Positions 1 through 6,428 are shown, counted from the stretch's first letter. The stretch is 6,687 bases of DNA from CAYGWX01 sp964353855 [NCBI: uncultured bacterium] (GCA_964353855.1 CAYGWX010000090.1:1-6687), one strand, 5' to 3'. Made by a program: numbers and translations. Notes: generated by a model not told the origin, from the letters alone.

Positions 1-20
1 GATCGGCTGGTGCAAAACCT

Positions 21-49
21 GTGTCAATTCGTACCAAATGCTTTATAAT
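21..49 (+). promoter_or_regulatory. Possible distal sigma70 promoter
   Basis: A perfect -10 hexamer TATAAT lies at 44-49, with GTGTCA (4 of 6 matches to TTGACA) at 21-26 and a 17-base spacer. A perfect TATAAT stands out beside the GC-rich coding DNA. Transcription would start near 56 and give about 100 bases of leader before the first addA ATG. The -35 box is mediocre and the site could equally be chance in a less GC-rich spacer. Confidence 0.35.
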
Positions 50-96
50 CCCCAATGTTATTTCTTCCGGAAACGGCAGACGCCGCTGGTGCATTC

Positions 97-108
97 CAGG
101 CCGGCCTG
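97..108. promoter_or_regulatory. Perfect 12-bp palindrome CAGGCCGGCCTG
   Basis: The sequence equals its own reverse complement over all 12 bases and ends one base before the -35 box of the proximal promoter candidate. That position would suit an operator or activator site. One or two perfect 12-mers are expected by chance in a GC-rich window of this size, so function is only suggested by placement. Confidence 0.25.
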
Positions 109-109
109 C

Positions 110-139
110 TTGATTTTCCCCTCCGGTATGTGTTATAGT
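110..139 (+). promoter_or_regulatory. Probable proximal promoter of the addAB operon
   Basis: TTGATT at 110-115 (4 of 6) is followed after 18 bases by TATAGT at 134-139 (5 of 6). TGT at 131-133 supplies an extended -10 (TGnTATAGT). The start of transcription would fall near 146, only about 10 bases before the ATG at 156 and about 46 before the in-frame ATG at 192. No terminator or other promoter separates the two genes downstream, so this site and/or the one at 21-49 would drive both. Confidence 0.5.
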
Positions 140-155
140 CCGTGAACAGACCCCG

Positions 156-3100
156 ATGAACAGGAAAACCTCCCAGCCCGGCCCGCTCATAATGGAAAAA
201 GACGCCGCCTACCGTTTCCCCCATCTCCTGCTCCTGGAGGCCTCGGCGGGGACAGGGAAGACCCAGGCCCTGGCCGAGCGGTTCGCGGGCTTCCTCCTGG
301 CCTCCCCCAAGGAGGTCCCCAACAACCGCCTGGCCCAGTTCCTGGCCATCACCTTCACCAAAAAAGCCGCCCAGGAGATGAAGGAGCGCATCCTGCGGGA
401 GCTCAAGGGAATGGCCTTGCGGGTTGATCCTGAACTCCTGGATAAAGGGGCGGAGCGGCTGAAGATGAAGCCCGAAGCTCTCGAAAGGCTGGCCGGGGAG
501 AAAGTGGAGGAGATCCTGGAGAACTACACCGACTTCCAGGTTCAGACCATAGACAGCTTCACGAACCGGGTCATCCGGGCCGTGGCCCTGGAGCTGGAGA
601 TGAGGCCGGAGCCCAGGATCGTCCTGGACTACAAGGAGCTTCTGCCCTACGCCCTGTCTCTGCTCCTCCGGGAGGTCGGGGCCGGAGGAGACCGGGGGAT
701 CACGCAGAGCGCCGAGGCCTACCTCGCCCTGCTGAACAGGATGCCGGGAAGGAATTTCATCTGGGACCCGGCAAAGGACTTGGAGGCAAAGTTCAAGGGG
801 TTCCTGGAGCGCGAGGCCAGGGAGATGGGCAGGCTCGTGTTCGAGGACCAGGGGGAGGAGTTAGAAAAAGGCTTCAGGGAATTTCAAGCCGTGCTCAAGG
901 CCGTCCGGAAGATCTATCCGGAGGCCACGATCAAGGAAGAGCTTGAGACGGCCCTGGAGGAGAGGGACTTTCCCCGCCTGCTGGGGTGGAAGTACAGTTC
1001 CCACACGGTTCCTGCGAAGAAGGCTCCCAAGGATGTCTTGGAGAAGGCCGAGCGGGCCTGGCTCACCCTGGACGGGGTCATGGAGCGCCTGGCCCTGGCC
1101 TATGCCCGGGGGTATTACCATCCCTACGGCGGGATGTATGCCGGGTTCAAGGGAAAGCTGGAGCTGGCCAAGAAACGGAGCGGGGAGATCCACCTGGACG
1201 ATGTGGGGCTGACCCTGGCCCGCCATCTCCGGGAGGAGATCCTGCCCGACGTCTATCTCAAGATGGGGGACCGGCTGTACCACTTCCTGATCGACGAATT
1301 CCAGGACACCAACCTCCTGCAGTGGAGGAGCCTCCTGCCGCTCATCCGGGAGAGCCTTTCCAAGGGCGGGTCGCTGTTCCTGGTCGGGGACCTGAAGCAG
1401 GCCATCTACATGTTCCGGCGGGGGGATTACCGGATCATGCGCGGCCTCCTGGAGGGGATCCGGGAGGAGAAGGCCGATCCGGAGGGACTGTTGTCCGGGG
1501 TGGGGCCTGCGGCCTCCCGGGAGACCCTCTCGGAGAACCACCGCAGCCGGGAGGTCATCCTGGACTTCGTGGAGGATGTCTTTCAGAAGAAGCTCAAAGG
1601 CCTTCTGGGCACGGAGCATTTCCGGGAGGATGTGACCGGGCTCACGGACTTCCGGCAGGAGGCGGTCCCGAAGCATTTGGGAAAGGGCTACGTCCGGACC
1701 CGGACATTCCTGATGGATAAGGAGGAAAACCCCGAGCCGGAGAAAGAGGTGCTCATCGAAATCATCCATGACCTCAAAGCCCGGGGCTACGACTATCGGG
1801 ATGTCGCCATCCTGTCCGGGATGAACGCGGACCTGGAACGGATGGTGGGCTGGCTGACCGGGGACGGCATCCCGGCCACGGCCACGAGCGCGCTGGACAT
1901 CCGCAAGCGGAAGGTCGTGGGCGAGCTCATCGAGCTGTTGAAATTCCTGGACTCCCCGGTGGACGACCTGGCCTTCGCCCAGTTCGCGGGCGGAGAGATC
2001 TTCCACCGCGCCGCGGAGGAGGCCGGTACAAACTTCGGCCCCGGGGACCTGAGCCGGCTGGCCTTGAACAAGAGCGCCTATCTTTACCAGGCCTTCCGGG
2101 AGGACGGAAAGGGGAAGGTCTTGTGGGAAAGGTACTTCGACGACCTGTACAGGAAAGCGGGATATTGTCCGCTCTACGAGCTGCTCAGCTCGGCCCTGGC
2201 CGCTTTCGATGTGCTTAAAGGTTTCGAGGGGGAAGCCGGCGCCCTCCTGAGGCTCCTGGAGGTCGTGAACCGGCTGGAGGAAGAGGGAAAGAACAGCCTG
2301 CGGGATCTCCTGGAGCTGGCCGGGGACGAGACCGAAGAGCTTTTCGCCCAGGAACTCCCGGAATACACCAACGCGGTGAGGCTCCTGACGTTCCACAAGG
2401 CCAAGGGGCTGGGTTTTTCCGTGGTCATCAACCGGCTGACCGAGCCCAAAGCGGGCACCGGGGAATGCTTTGCAAAGGCCGGGGAGGAGATCCGGCCCTA
2501 TTATCTGACCGGAAGCTTGAAGGAAAGAAGTTCGGAGCTCCGCAGGATGGCTGAGGAACGGGAGCTGGACGGGCAGACCCAGGGCTTGAATACCCTGTAT
2601 GTGGCCCTGACCCGGGCCAGGGAGGAGCTGTACAACCTGGTGGTCCTTGAAAAAAAGGCGGAAGGCCTCCTTCCGACCCTGTTCGAGGAAGGGGAATGGG
2701 GCAGGAAGGAAAGAAAAGCCGGAGGGGAAAAGCCCCCTCCGGAAGCCACCCTGGCCCGGATCCTGCCGGCCCGGGAGATGAGGGAACGGCCCGGAGAGAG
2801 ATGGGCCTACGAGCGGTGGTTGGAGGCCCGCAAGGGGGAAGCCTGCCACAGGGTCCTGGAGGAGATGGAGTTCCTCTCCGGAAAGCCCGGGGAGGACCTG
2901 GCGAAAGCCCTTGAAAAGCACCGCGGGGAGACCGGAGAGTTCGCAAGCCCCGGGGAGATAGGAGCCCGGCTCGCTGCCTTCCTGGCCCTGCCTCAGGTCA
3001 AGGAGCTGTTCCTTGCCCGGCCGGGACGGACCGTTCTGAGGGAGGCCGATTTCGTCGAGGAATCCGGCGAGACCGTGCGTATGGACCGGGTTATCGTGGA

Positions 3101-3260
3101 CGAAGCCGGGGTCGCGGTGGTGGACTTCAAGACCGGCGGGGAGAGAGCGTATGAGGGGCAGCTTGAACGGTACAAGACGATTCTGGGGCGGGTCTATCCC
3201 GGCAAGGCCGTGAAGGGGTACCTGGCGTATGTGGATAGCGGGAAGGTCATCGAGGCTTAG
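156..3260 (+). CDS. addA: AddA-type ATP-dependent helicase/nuclease subunit A (UvrD/RecB family)
   Basis: Motor and nuclease subunit of an AddAB complex, which unwinds and trims double-strand DNA ends to make 3' tails for RecA in the cytoplasm. Seen directly: Walker A ASAGTGKT at residues 29-36, motif Ia ITFTKKAAQEM (65-75), QTIDSF (130-135), Walker B DEFQDT (380-385), motif III LVGDLKQAIYMFRRGD (409-424), SENHRS (459-464), motif V TFHKAKGLGF (745-754) and motif VI YVALTRAREEL (815-825). After a charged linker (about 835-890) comes a RecB-type PD-(D/E)XK nuclease: H898, D977 (RMDRV), D990-F-K992 and QLERY (1002-1006), so the active site looks complete. At 1034 aa it is shorter than B. subtilis AddA (about 1230). 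Motif V has Gly753 where Glu is usual. The start is uncertain: neither ATG 156 nor the in-frame ATG 192 (residue 13) has a clear Shine-Dalgarno, and Walker A follows either closely. It ends in TAG, 21 bases before addB. Confidence 0.95.
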   Translation: MNRKTSQPGPLIMEKDAAYRFPHLLLLEASAGTGKTQALAERFAGFLLASPKEVPNNRLAQFLAITFTKKAAQEMKERILRELKGMALRVDPELLDKGAERLKMKPEALERLAGEKVEEILENYTDFQVQTIDSFTNRVIRAVALELEMRPEPRIVLDYKELLPYALSLLLREVGAGGDRGITQSAEAYLALLNRMPGRNFIWDPAKDLEAKFKGFLEREAREMGRLVFEDQGEELEKGFREFQAVLKAVRKIYPEATIKEELETALEERDFPRLLGWKYSSHTVPAKKAPKDVLEKAERAWLTLDGVMERLALAYARGYYHPYGGMYAGFKGKLELAKKRSGEIHLDDVGLTLARHLREEILPDVYLKMGDRLYHFLIDEFQDTNLLQWRSLLPLIRESLSKGGSLFLVGDLKQAIYMFRRGDYRIMRGLLEGIREEKADPEGLLSGVGPAASRETLSENHRSREVILDFVEDVFQKKLKGLLGTEHFREDVTGLTDFRQEAVPKHLGKGYVRTRTFLMDKEENPEPEKEVLIEIIHDLKARGYDYRDVAILSGMNADLERMVGWLTGDGIPATATSALDIRKRKVVGELIELLKFLDSPVDDLAFAQFAGGEIFHRAAEEAGTNFGPGDLSRLALNKSAYLYQAFREDGKGKVLWERYFDDLYRKAGYCPLYELLSSALAAFDVLKGFEGEAGALLRLLEVVNRLEEEGKNSLRDLLELAGDETEELFAQELPEYTNAVRLLTFHKAKGLGFSVVINRLTEPKAGTGECFAKAGEEIRPYYLTGSLKERSSELRRMAEERELDGQTQGLNTLYVALTRAREELYNLVVLEKKAEGLLPTLFEEGEWGRKERKAGGEKPPPEATLARILPAREMRERPGERWAYERWLEARKGEACHRVLEEMEFLSGKPGEDLAKALEKHRGETGEFASPGEIGARLAAFLALPQVKELFLARPGRTVLREADFVEESGETVRMDRVIVDEAGVAVVDFKTGGERAYEGQLERYKTILGRVYPGKAVKGYLAYVDSGKVIEA
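2719..2742. repeat. 9-bp perfect inverted repeat inside addA
   Basis: CCGGAGGGG (2719-2727) pairs perfectly with CCCCTCCGG (2734-2742) around the 6-base loop AAAAGC. It encodes part of the linker (around residues 855-863, KAGGEKPPP) that joins the helicase to the nuclease domain. No T-tract follows, so it is not a terminator. It may be a by-product of Gly/Pro codons, or a hairpin that slows ribosomes between domains. Confidence 0.5.
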
Positions 3261-3281
3261 TAAAGTAGAAGACGGGACGGC

Positions 3282-6146
3282 ATGGGGAAAGTGATCCTGA
3301 TTGAAAAAGGAGGGGACCTGGTCGGACTGGCCAGGGATCTCCTGCTCTCCGGGGAAGCAGGGGGGGCCGGGGGGCCAGGGGGGAAAGGCCTGGCGAAATG
3401 CCTGGTGGTCTTTCCCGGGCGGAGACCGGGACATTTTCTGACCAAGGCGCTGGCCGAGGCGCTGAGGAAGCCGTTCATCCCTCCCCGGATCTTCTCCATG
3501 GACGACTGGGTCGGGGAAACCTGCCGGACCTCGGGGGAGGATCGCCCCCTGGCGAGCGAAATCGATGCCGTGGCCCTGCTCTTCCGGCTGGTGAAGGAGA
3601 GCGGCCTGCCGGGCGTGCCCGGAGGGGCCGGGGGGAACATCTCCCTGGACGCTTTCATGCCCTGGGGCTACAAGCTGTTCTCGGATTTCGAAGAGCTGAC
3701 CCTGGAAGGGGTCACGCCCAGGAGCCTGAGACGGTACGAGGTCCTGATCGGGATGGGGGCCGGGGGGCAATACCCCGGAATGGAGCGGGTACTCTCGGAC
3801 CTGAGCAGGCTTTACGAGGGCTTCTACCAGAGCCTGGGAGCGGAGGGGCTCTTCACGCGTTCCCTGGCCTACCGCCGGGTGGCGGAGGCCGGGCCGGACC
3901 TCGCCGAGTTTCAAAGGATCCTGCTCGCGGGGTTCTTCGCCCTGAGCGGGGCCGAGGAGATGATCTTCCAGAAGACCCTCGCTTCGGAGAAGGCCCTGCT
4001 GCTCCTGGAGGACGGCCCGGGGATCGAGAGTCTCATCAAGCGGCTCGGCGCCTCTTTTGAGCGCCTGGAGGGAAAGCCTTCCCAGCCCAGGATCCACTAC
4101 TGGAAAGCTCCCGATGTGCACGGGGAGGTGGTGAAGCTCTCCCAGGTGCTGGAAAACCAGGCGGGGATCCGGACCGCGGTGGTTCTGCCCTCGACGGGAA
4201 CGCTTTTCCCGGTACTCCAGGTCACCCTGTCCGGACTCGACGTGGAATGGAACGTGTCCATGGGCTATCCCCTGCACCGGACCCCGGTCTGGTCCCTTCT
4301 GGCGACCCTGGGCCGGGCCCTGGAGAGCTCGGAGGAACGGGACCGGGAGACGCTTTACTTCGTCCCGGACTATCTCCGGCTCCTGCTTCATCCCTATGTC
4401 AAAAACCTGTTCTGGGGCCAGGCCAGCTCGCCCACCCGCATCCTTCTGCACACCGTGGAGGAGACTTTGAGCGGCCGGCAGGCCCGGTTCGCGCGCCTGG
4501 AGGACATCGAGGGTGACGGGGAGATCCTGAAGGAGGCTCTGCAGAGGCTCTTCGGCTCGGGGGTGGAGAAACTCTCCCCGAGGGCCGTCACCGAGCACCT
4601 GGCGGGGATTCACGACATCCTCCTCAGGCCGTTCGAAAGCCTCCTGAACGTGGGCCAGTTTGCCGGCCACCTGCTGGCCCTGGTCTCCCACCTCTCCCTG
4701 AAGAGCCAGGCTCACCAGCATCCCTATTCCGGGAACTTCTTCGTCTGCCTCATCGAGGCCCTGCACGAGCTCAAGTCCTCGCGCCTGGCCGGGGAAACGT
4801 TCGGGGACGCACGGGGCTACTTCGAGCTTCTGGAAAGCCACATCCAGGAACGACGGGTTCCCTTCCCGGGGACTCCCCTGCATGGCTTGCAGGTGCTGGG
4901 TGCCCTGGAGACCCGGAACCTCAACTTCGATCACGTCTTTCTCCTGGACGCGAACGAAGGCATCCTGCCGGCCACGGGCAAGGAGGATTCCCTCCTCCCC
5001 TACGCCGTCCGGGTGAAGCTGGGGCTCTCCACCCACGAGCACCGGGAGGCCATTTCCCGGTATTACTTCGAGAACCTCCTGGCCGGGGCCAAGGAGGTCC
5101 ACCTGTTCTACGTGGAAAGTGGAGACCTGGAGAAGAGCCGGTTTGTCGAGCGCCTCCTGTGGGAGGAACAGAAGAGAGCCGGGTCGTTGGATGTCCCGGA
5201 GCAGGGCGTCGTCTTCTTCCAAAGCAAGTTCAGTAAAAAGGACCCTGAGCCGATCCCCAAGAACCCGGAGATCCTAGCTAAGCTCAAGGGGATGGCCTTC
5301 TCCCCCTCCAGTCTGGATGTCTATCTCGCCTGCCCGCTCCAGTTTTACTACCAGAAGGTTCTGGGACTTAAGGAAAAGGGGGAACTGGGCGAGGAATTGG
5401 AGGCCCCGGAGATCGGAACCTACCTTCACGACGTCCTGAAGGAGGTCTTCCAGGGCAGGACGAACCGTCCCCTCAGGTTCACGAAGGTGGATTATGAGAA
5501 AGCCGCCGGGATCGCGGAGCGGATCTTCCGGGAGACCTTCGGAGGGCACCGGGAGGGAAGGCTCTACCTCATCCACTCCCAGGTCCAGACCCGGCTCCGC
5601 GACATCCTGCTTTATCACGCCGAGAAGCTGGCGGGAACCGTGATCCAGGCCTGCGAACAGGACCTGCCGGGAAGCCTGGAGGTGCCGGGCCAGGGGAGGG
5701 TCGCCATAAAGGGACGCCTTGACCGCATCGACCTGAGGGGCAAAGAGACGGTCATCCTGGACTACAAGTCCGGGAGCACGGCGAAGAAGCCGACCGCCAG
5801 GTTCTCCCCCGGGGAAAGGGGGAATTGGCACAAGACCCTAGGGTCCGTTCAACTTCCTTTTTATCTCCTTTTGTACAAGGCCTCGAATCCCGAAACCAAG
5901 CTCGAAGACCTGAACAGCGGGCTGATGCTCCTCAAAACCCGGCCCATCGAGGAGAAGTCCCTGTTCCGGGAAAAGGACGACCGGGAGGTGCTTTTCAAGG
6001 GATATTGCGAGGCTATCGCAGGACTCATCCGGGAGATCCTGGACCCCGGGATACCCTTTGGCGACACTCCGGATCCCGCCCAGACCTGCCCGAATTGCTC
6101 TTACCGGGTGATGTGCGGAAGACAGTGGGCGGTGAAGAATTGGTAG
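3282..6146 (+). CDS. addB: AddB-type nuclease subunit with Fe-S staple (PD-(D/E)XK family)
   Basis: Second subunit of the AddAB end-resection complex; in the family it contributes the other strand-specific nuclease and the Chi-scanning helicase-like fold. Seen: VVFPGRRPGHFL (42-53) and FSMDDWV (71-77) of the inactivated SF1 fold, MGYPLHRTP (327-335), and ETRNLNFDHVFLLDANEGILP (543-563), the degenerate motif V region typical of AddB/RecC-like proteins. No Walker A is present. The nuclease has H716 (GTYLHDVL), D814 (GRLDRID), D827-Y-K829 and Q857-x3-Y861. Cysteines C684, C936, C939 and C945 reproduce the C...CxxCx5C spacing of the AddB iron-sulfur cluster. At 954 aa it is shorter than B. subtilis AddB (about 1166). 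Gly-rich insertions (residues 24-36 and 111-118) come from long G runs. The start at ATG 3282 fits the family N-terminus (a beta strand, KVILIEK), but only a weak GGGAC-like ribosome-binding site precedes it. It is probably cotranscribed with addA. Confidence 0.93.
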   Translation: MGKVILIEKGGDLVGLARDLLLSGEAGGAGGPGGKGLAKCLVVFPGRRPGHFLTKALAEALRKPFIPPRIFSMDDWVGETCRTSGEDRPLASEIDAVALLFRLVKESGLPGVPGGAGGNISLDAFMPWGYKLFSDFEELTLEGVTPRSLRRYEVLIGMGAGGQYPGMERVLSDLSRLYEGFYQSLGAEGLFTRSLAYRRVAEAGPDLAEFQRILLAGFFALSGAEEMIFQKTLASEKALLLLEDGPGIESLIKRLGASFERLEGKPSQPRIHYWKAPDVHGEVVKLSQVLENQAGIRTAVVLPSTGTLFPVLQVTLSGLDVEWNVSMGYPLHRTPVWSLLATLGRALESSEERDRETLYFVPDYLRLLLHPYVKNLFWGQASSPTRILLHTVEETLSGRQARFARLEDIEGDGEILKEALQRLFGSGVEKLSPRAVTEHLAGIHDILLRPFESLLNVGQFAGHLLALVSHLSLKSQAHQHPYSGNFFVCLIEALHELKSSRLAGETFGDARGYFELLESHIQERRVPFPGTPLHGLQVLGALETRNLNFDHVFLLDANEGILPATGKEDSLLPYAVRVKLGLSTHEHREAISRYYFENLLAGAKEVHLFYVESGDLEKSRFVERLLWEEQKRAGSLDVPEQGVVFFQSKFSKKDPEPIPKNPEILAKLKGMAFSPSSLDVYLACPLQFYYQKVLGLKEKGELGEELEAPEIGTYLHDVLKEVFQGRTNRPLRFTKVDYEKAAGIAERIFRETFGGHREGRLYLIHSQVQTRLRDILLYHAEKLAGTVIQACEQDLPGSLEVPGQGRVAIKGRLDRIDLRGKETVILDYKSGSTAKKPTARFSPGERGNWHKTLGSVQLPFYLLLYKASNPETKLEDLNSGLMLLKTRPIEEKSLFREKDDREVLFKGYCEAIAGLIREILDPGIPFGDTPDPAQTCPNCSYRVMCGRQWAVKNW
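3351..3383 (+). other. Clustered G runs in addB (slippage-prone, G-quadruplex motif)
   Basis: Runs of 4, 7, 6 and 6 G (3351-3354, 3360-3366, 3369-3374, 3378-3383) are separated by 5, 2 and 3 bases on the coding strand, about 70-100 bases into addB. They meet the usual G3+N1-7 pattern for a quadruplex in the coding strand and mRNA. They encode a Gly-rich loop GEAGGAGGPGGKG (residues 24-36). A one-base change in the 7-G run would frameshift addB near its start. Confidence 0.7.
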
Positions 6147-6156
6147 GAGATGTGTC

Positions 6157-6201
6157 GTGAGTTGGAACAAGAAGGCATTGGTTATTGGGGTGTCATTCTG
6201 A
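6157..6201 (+). pseudogene. Possible truncated start of a third operon gene (14 codons)
   Basis: A GTG at 6157 is preceded by AGGAG (6145-6149, overlapping the addB stop) at an ideal 7-base spacing, a better ribosome-binding site than either add gene has. The frame reads MSWNKKALVIGVSF and stops at TGA 6199-6201, which lies inside the first REP-like repeat. A Lys-Lys-Ala-Leu-Val-Ile-Gly start is plausible for a beta-strand or membrane-anchor N-terminus. One reading is that a translationally coupled gene was cut off by the repeat; the other is chance. The stretch is too short to name. Confidence 0.2.
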
Positions 6202-6227
6202 CCCTGAACTTGATTCAGGGGAAGAAT
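6195..6227. repeat. REP-like inverted repeat A
   Basis: A perfect 7-bp stem CCCTGAA (6202-6208) / TTCAGGG (6214-6220) with loop CTTGA is enclosed by a second 5-bp stem ATTCT (6195-6199) / AGAAT (6223-6227), the two separated by tandem GA/GA mismatches. It begins with GTCATTC (6192-6198), the same head as repeat B. It lies about 50 bases after the addB stop and could help stabilise or end the addAB mRNA, though no T-tract follows directly. Confidence 0.65.
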
Positions 6228-6246
6228 CTGATTTTGCCGTTATGCC

Positions 6247-6275
6247 GTCATTCCGGACCCCGATCCGGAATCCAG
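6247..6275. repeat. REP-like inverted repeat B (GTCATTCCGGA...TCCGGAATCCAG)
   Basis: A perfect 8-bp stem ATTCCGGA (6250-6257) / TCCGGAAT (6264-6271) surrounds the loop CCCCGA, flanked by GTC and CCAG. Repeats of this shape (GTCATTCC...GGAATCCAG) are scattered through intergenic DNA of many bacteria. A short T-rich stretch (TTTTGTTTGTT, 6280-6290) begins 8 bases after the stem, so it may act as a weak addAB terminator. Confidence 0.7.
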
Positions 6276-6314
6276 CGTCTTTTGTTTGTTGTTAAATTCG
6301 CAATCCGAACCCCG

Positions 6315-6340
6315 GCCTGAACTCGTTTCAGGCTCGTTTC
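6315..6340. repeat. Inverted repeat C with a duplicated CTCGTTTC
   Basis: GCCTGAA (6315-6321) and TTCAGGC (6327-6333) form a perfect 7-bp stem with loop CTCGT. CTCGTTTC occurs twice, at 6322-6329 and 6333-6340, an 11-base period. The first copy spans the loop and the start of the right arm; the second follows the stem. It resembles common intergenic 'CTGAACTCGTTTCAG' repeats and may be one with a small internal duplication. Confidence 0.55.
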
Positions 6341-6347
6341 GGCATCT

Positions 6348-6375
6348 CCCTTATCCCTTACCCCTTATCCCTTTC
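6348..6375. repeat. Four CCCTTAT-like heptamers (minus-strand G-quadruplex motif)
   Basis: Four consecutive 7-base units read CCCTTAT, CCCTTAC, CCCTTAT and CCCTTTC, running into a pyrimidine tract that ends in six T (6380-6385). On the minus strand this gives four runs of 3-4 G separated by 3-4 bases, a canonical quadruplex motif. It resembles short heptameric tandem repeats known from intergenic DNA of some bacteria. No coding potential is seen. Confidence 0.75.
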
Positions 6376-6428
6376 TTTCTTTTTTGGCTCTCCTCTCCAA
6401 ATTATTTTACCTTGAGTTAAATTTGGGC

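Noticed and set aside
2-145. A 47-codon open frame entering from the left edge with GWCKTC, resembling a thioredoxin-type WCxxC
   Set aside because: Nothing after the motif looks like a thioredoxin fold, the rest is rich in Cys and unlike the coding composition nearby, and promoter-like sites lie inside it. The pattern is probably accidental.
24-224. A 66-codon minus-strand ORF overlapping the addA start
   Set aside because: No ribosome site or family motif is evident, and it overlaps the promoter region and the N-terminus of addA.
986-1720. A 244-codon plus-strand ORF in another frame inside addA
   Set aside because: It is a Gly/Pro/Arg-rich shadow of the GC-rich addA helicase segment, which contains the Walker B motif in the true frame.
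861-5222. A 1453-codon open frame on the minus strand spanning the addA-addB junction
   Set aside because: Its translation shows Gln/Leu/Pro/Gly-rich composition with no recognisable motif, and the opposite strand has two complete, motif-rich proteins. High-GC third positions leave antisense frames free of stops, which explains the length.
156-6146. Reading the pair as a novel anti-phage defence module
   Set aside because: The motifs, Fe-S spacing and adjacency fit AddAB recombination enzymes fully, and no effector, toxin, reverse transcriptase or other defence partner is present in the window.
6150-6320. A 56-codon ORF from ATG 6150 running through repeats A and B
   Set aside because: Most of it is translated hairpin repeat (CRHSGPRSGIQ-type sequence), and its ATG directly abuts the AGGAG with no spacing. 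It is most likely spurious; the GTG at 6157 in another frame has better spacing.
6348-6375. CRISPR-like or iteron interpretation of the heptamer array
   Set aside because: Units are 7 bases, directly adjacent and without spacers. There are no replication-initiator genes or DnaA boxes that I can see nearby.
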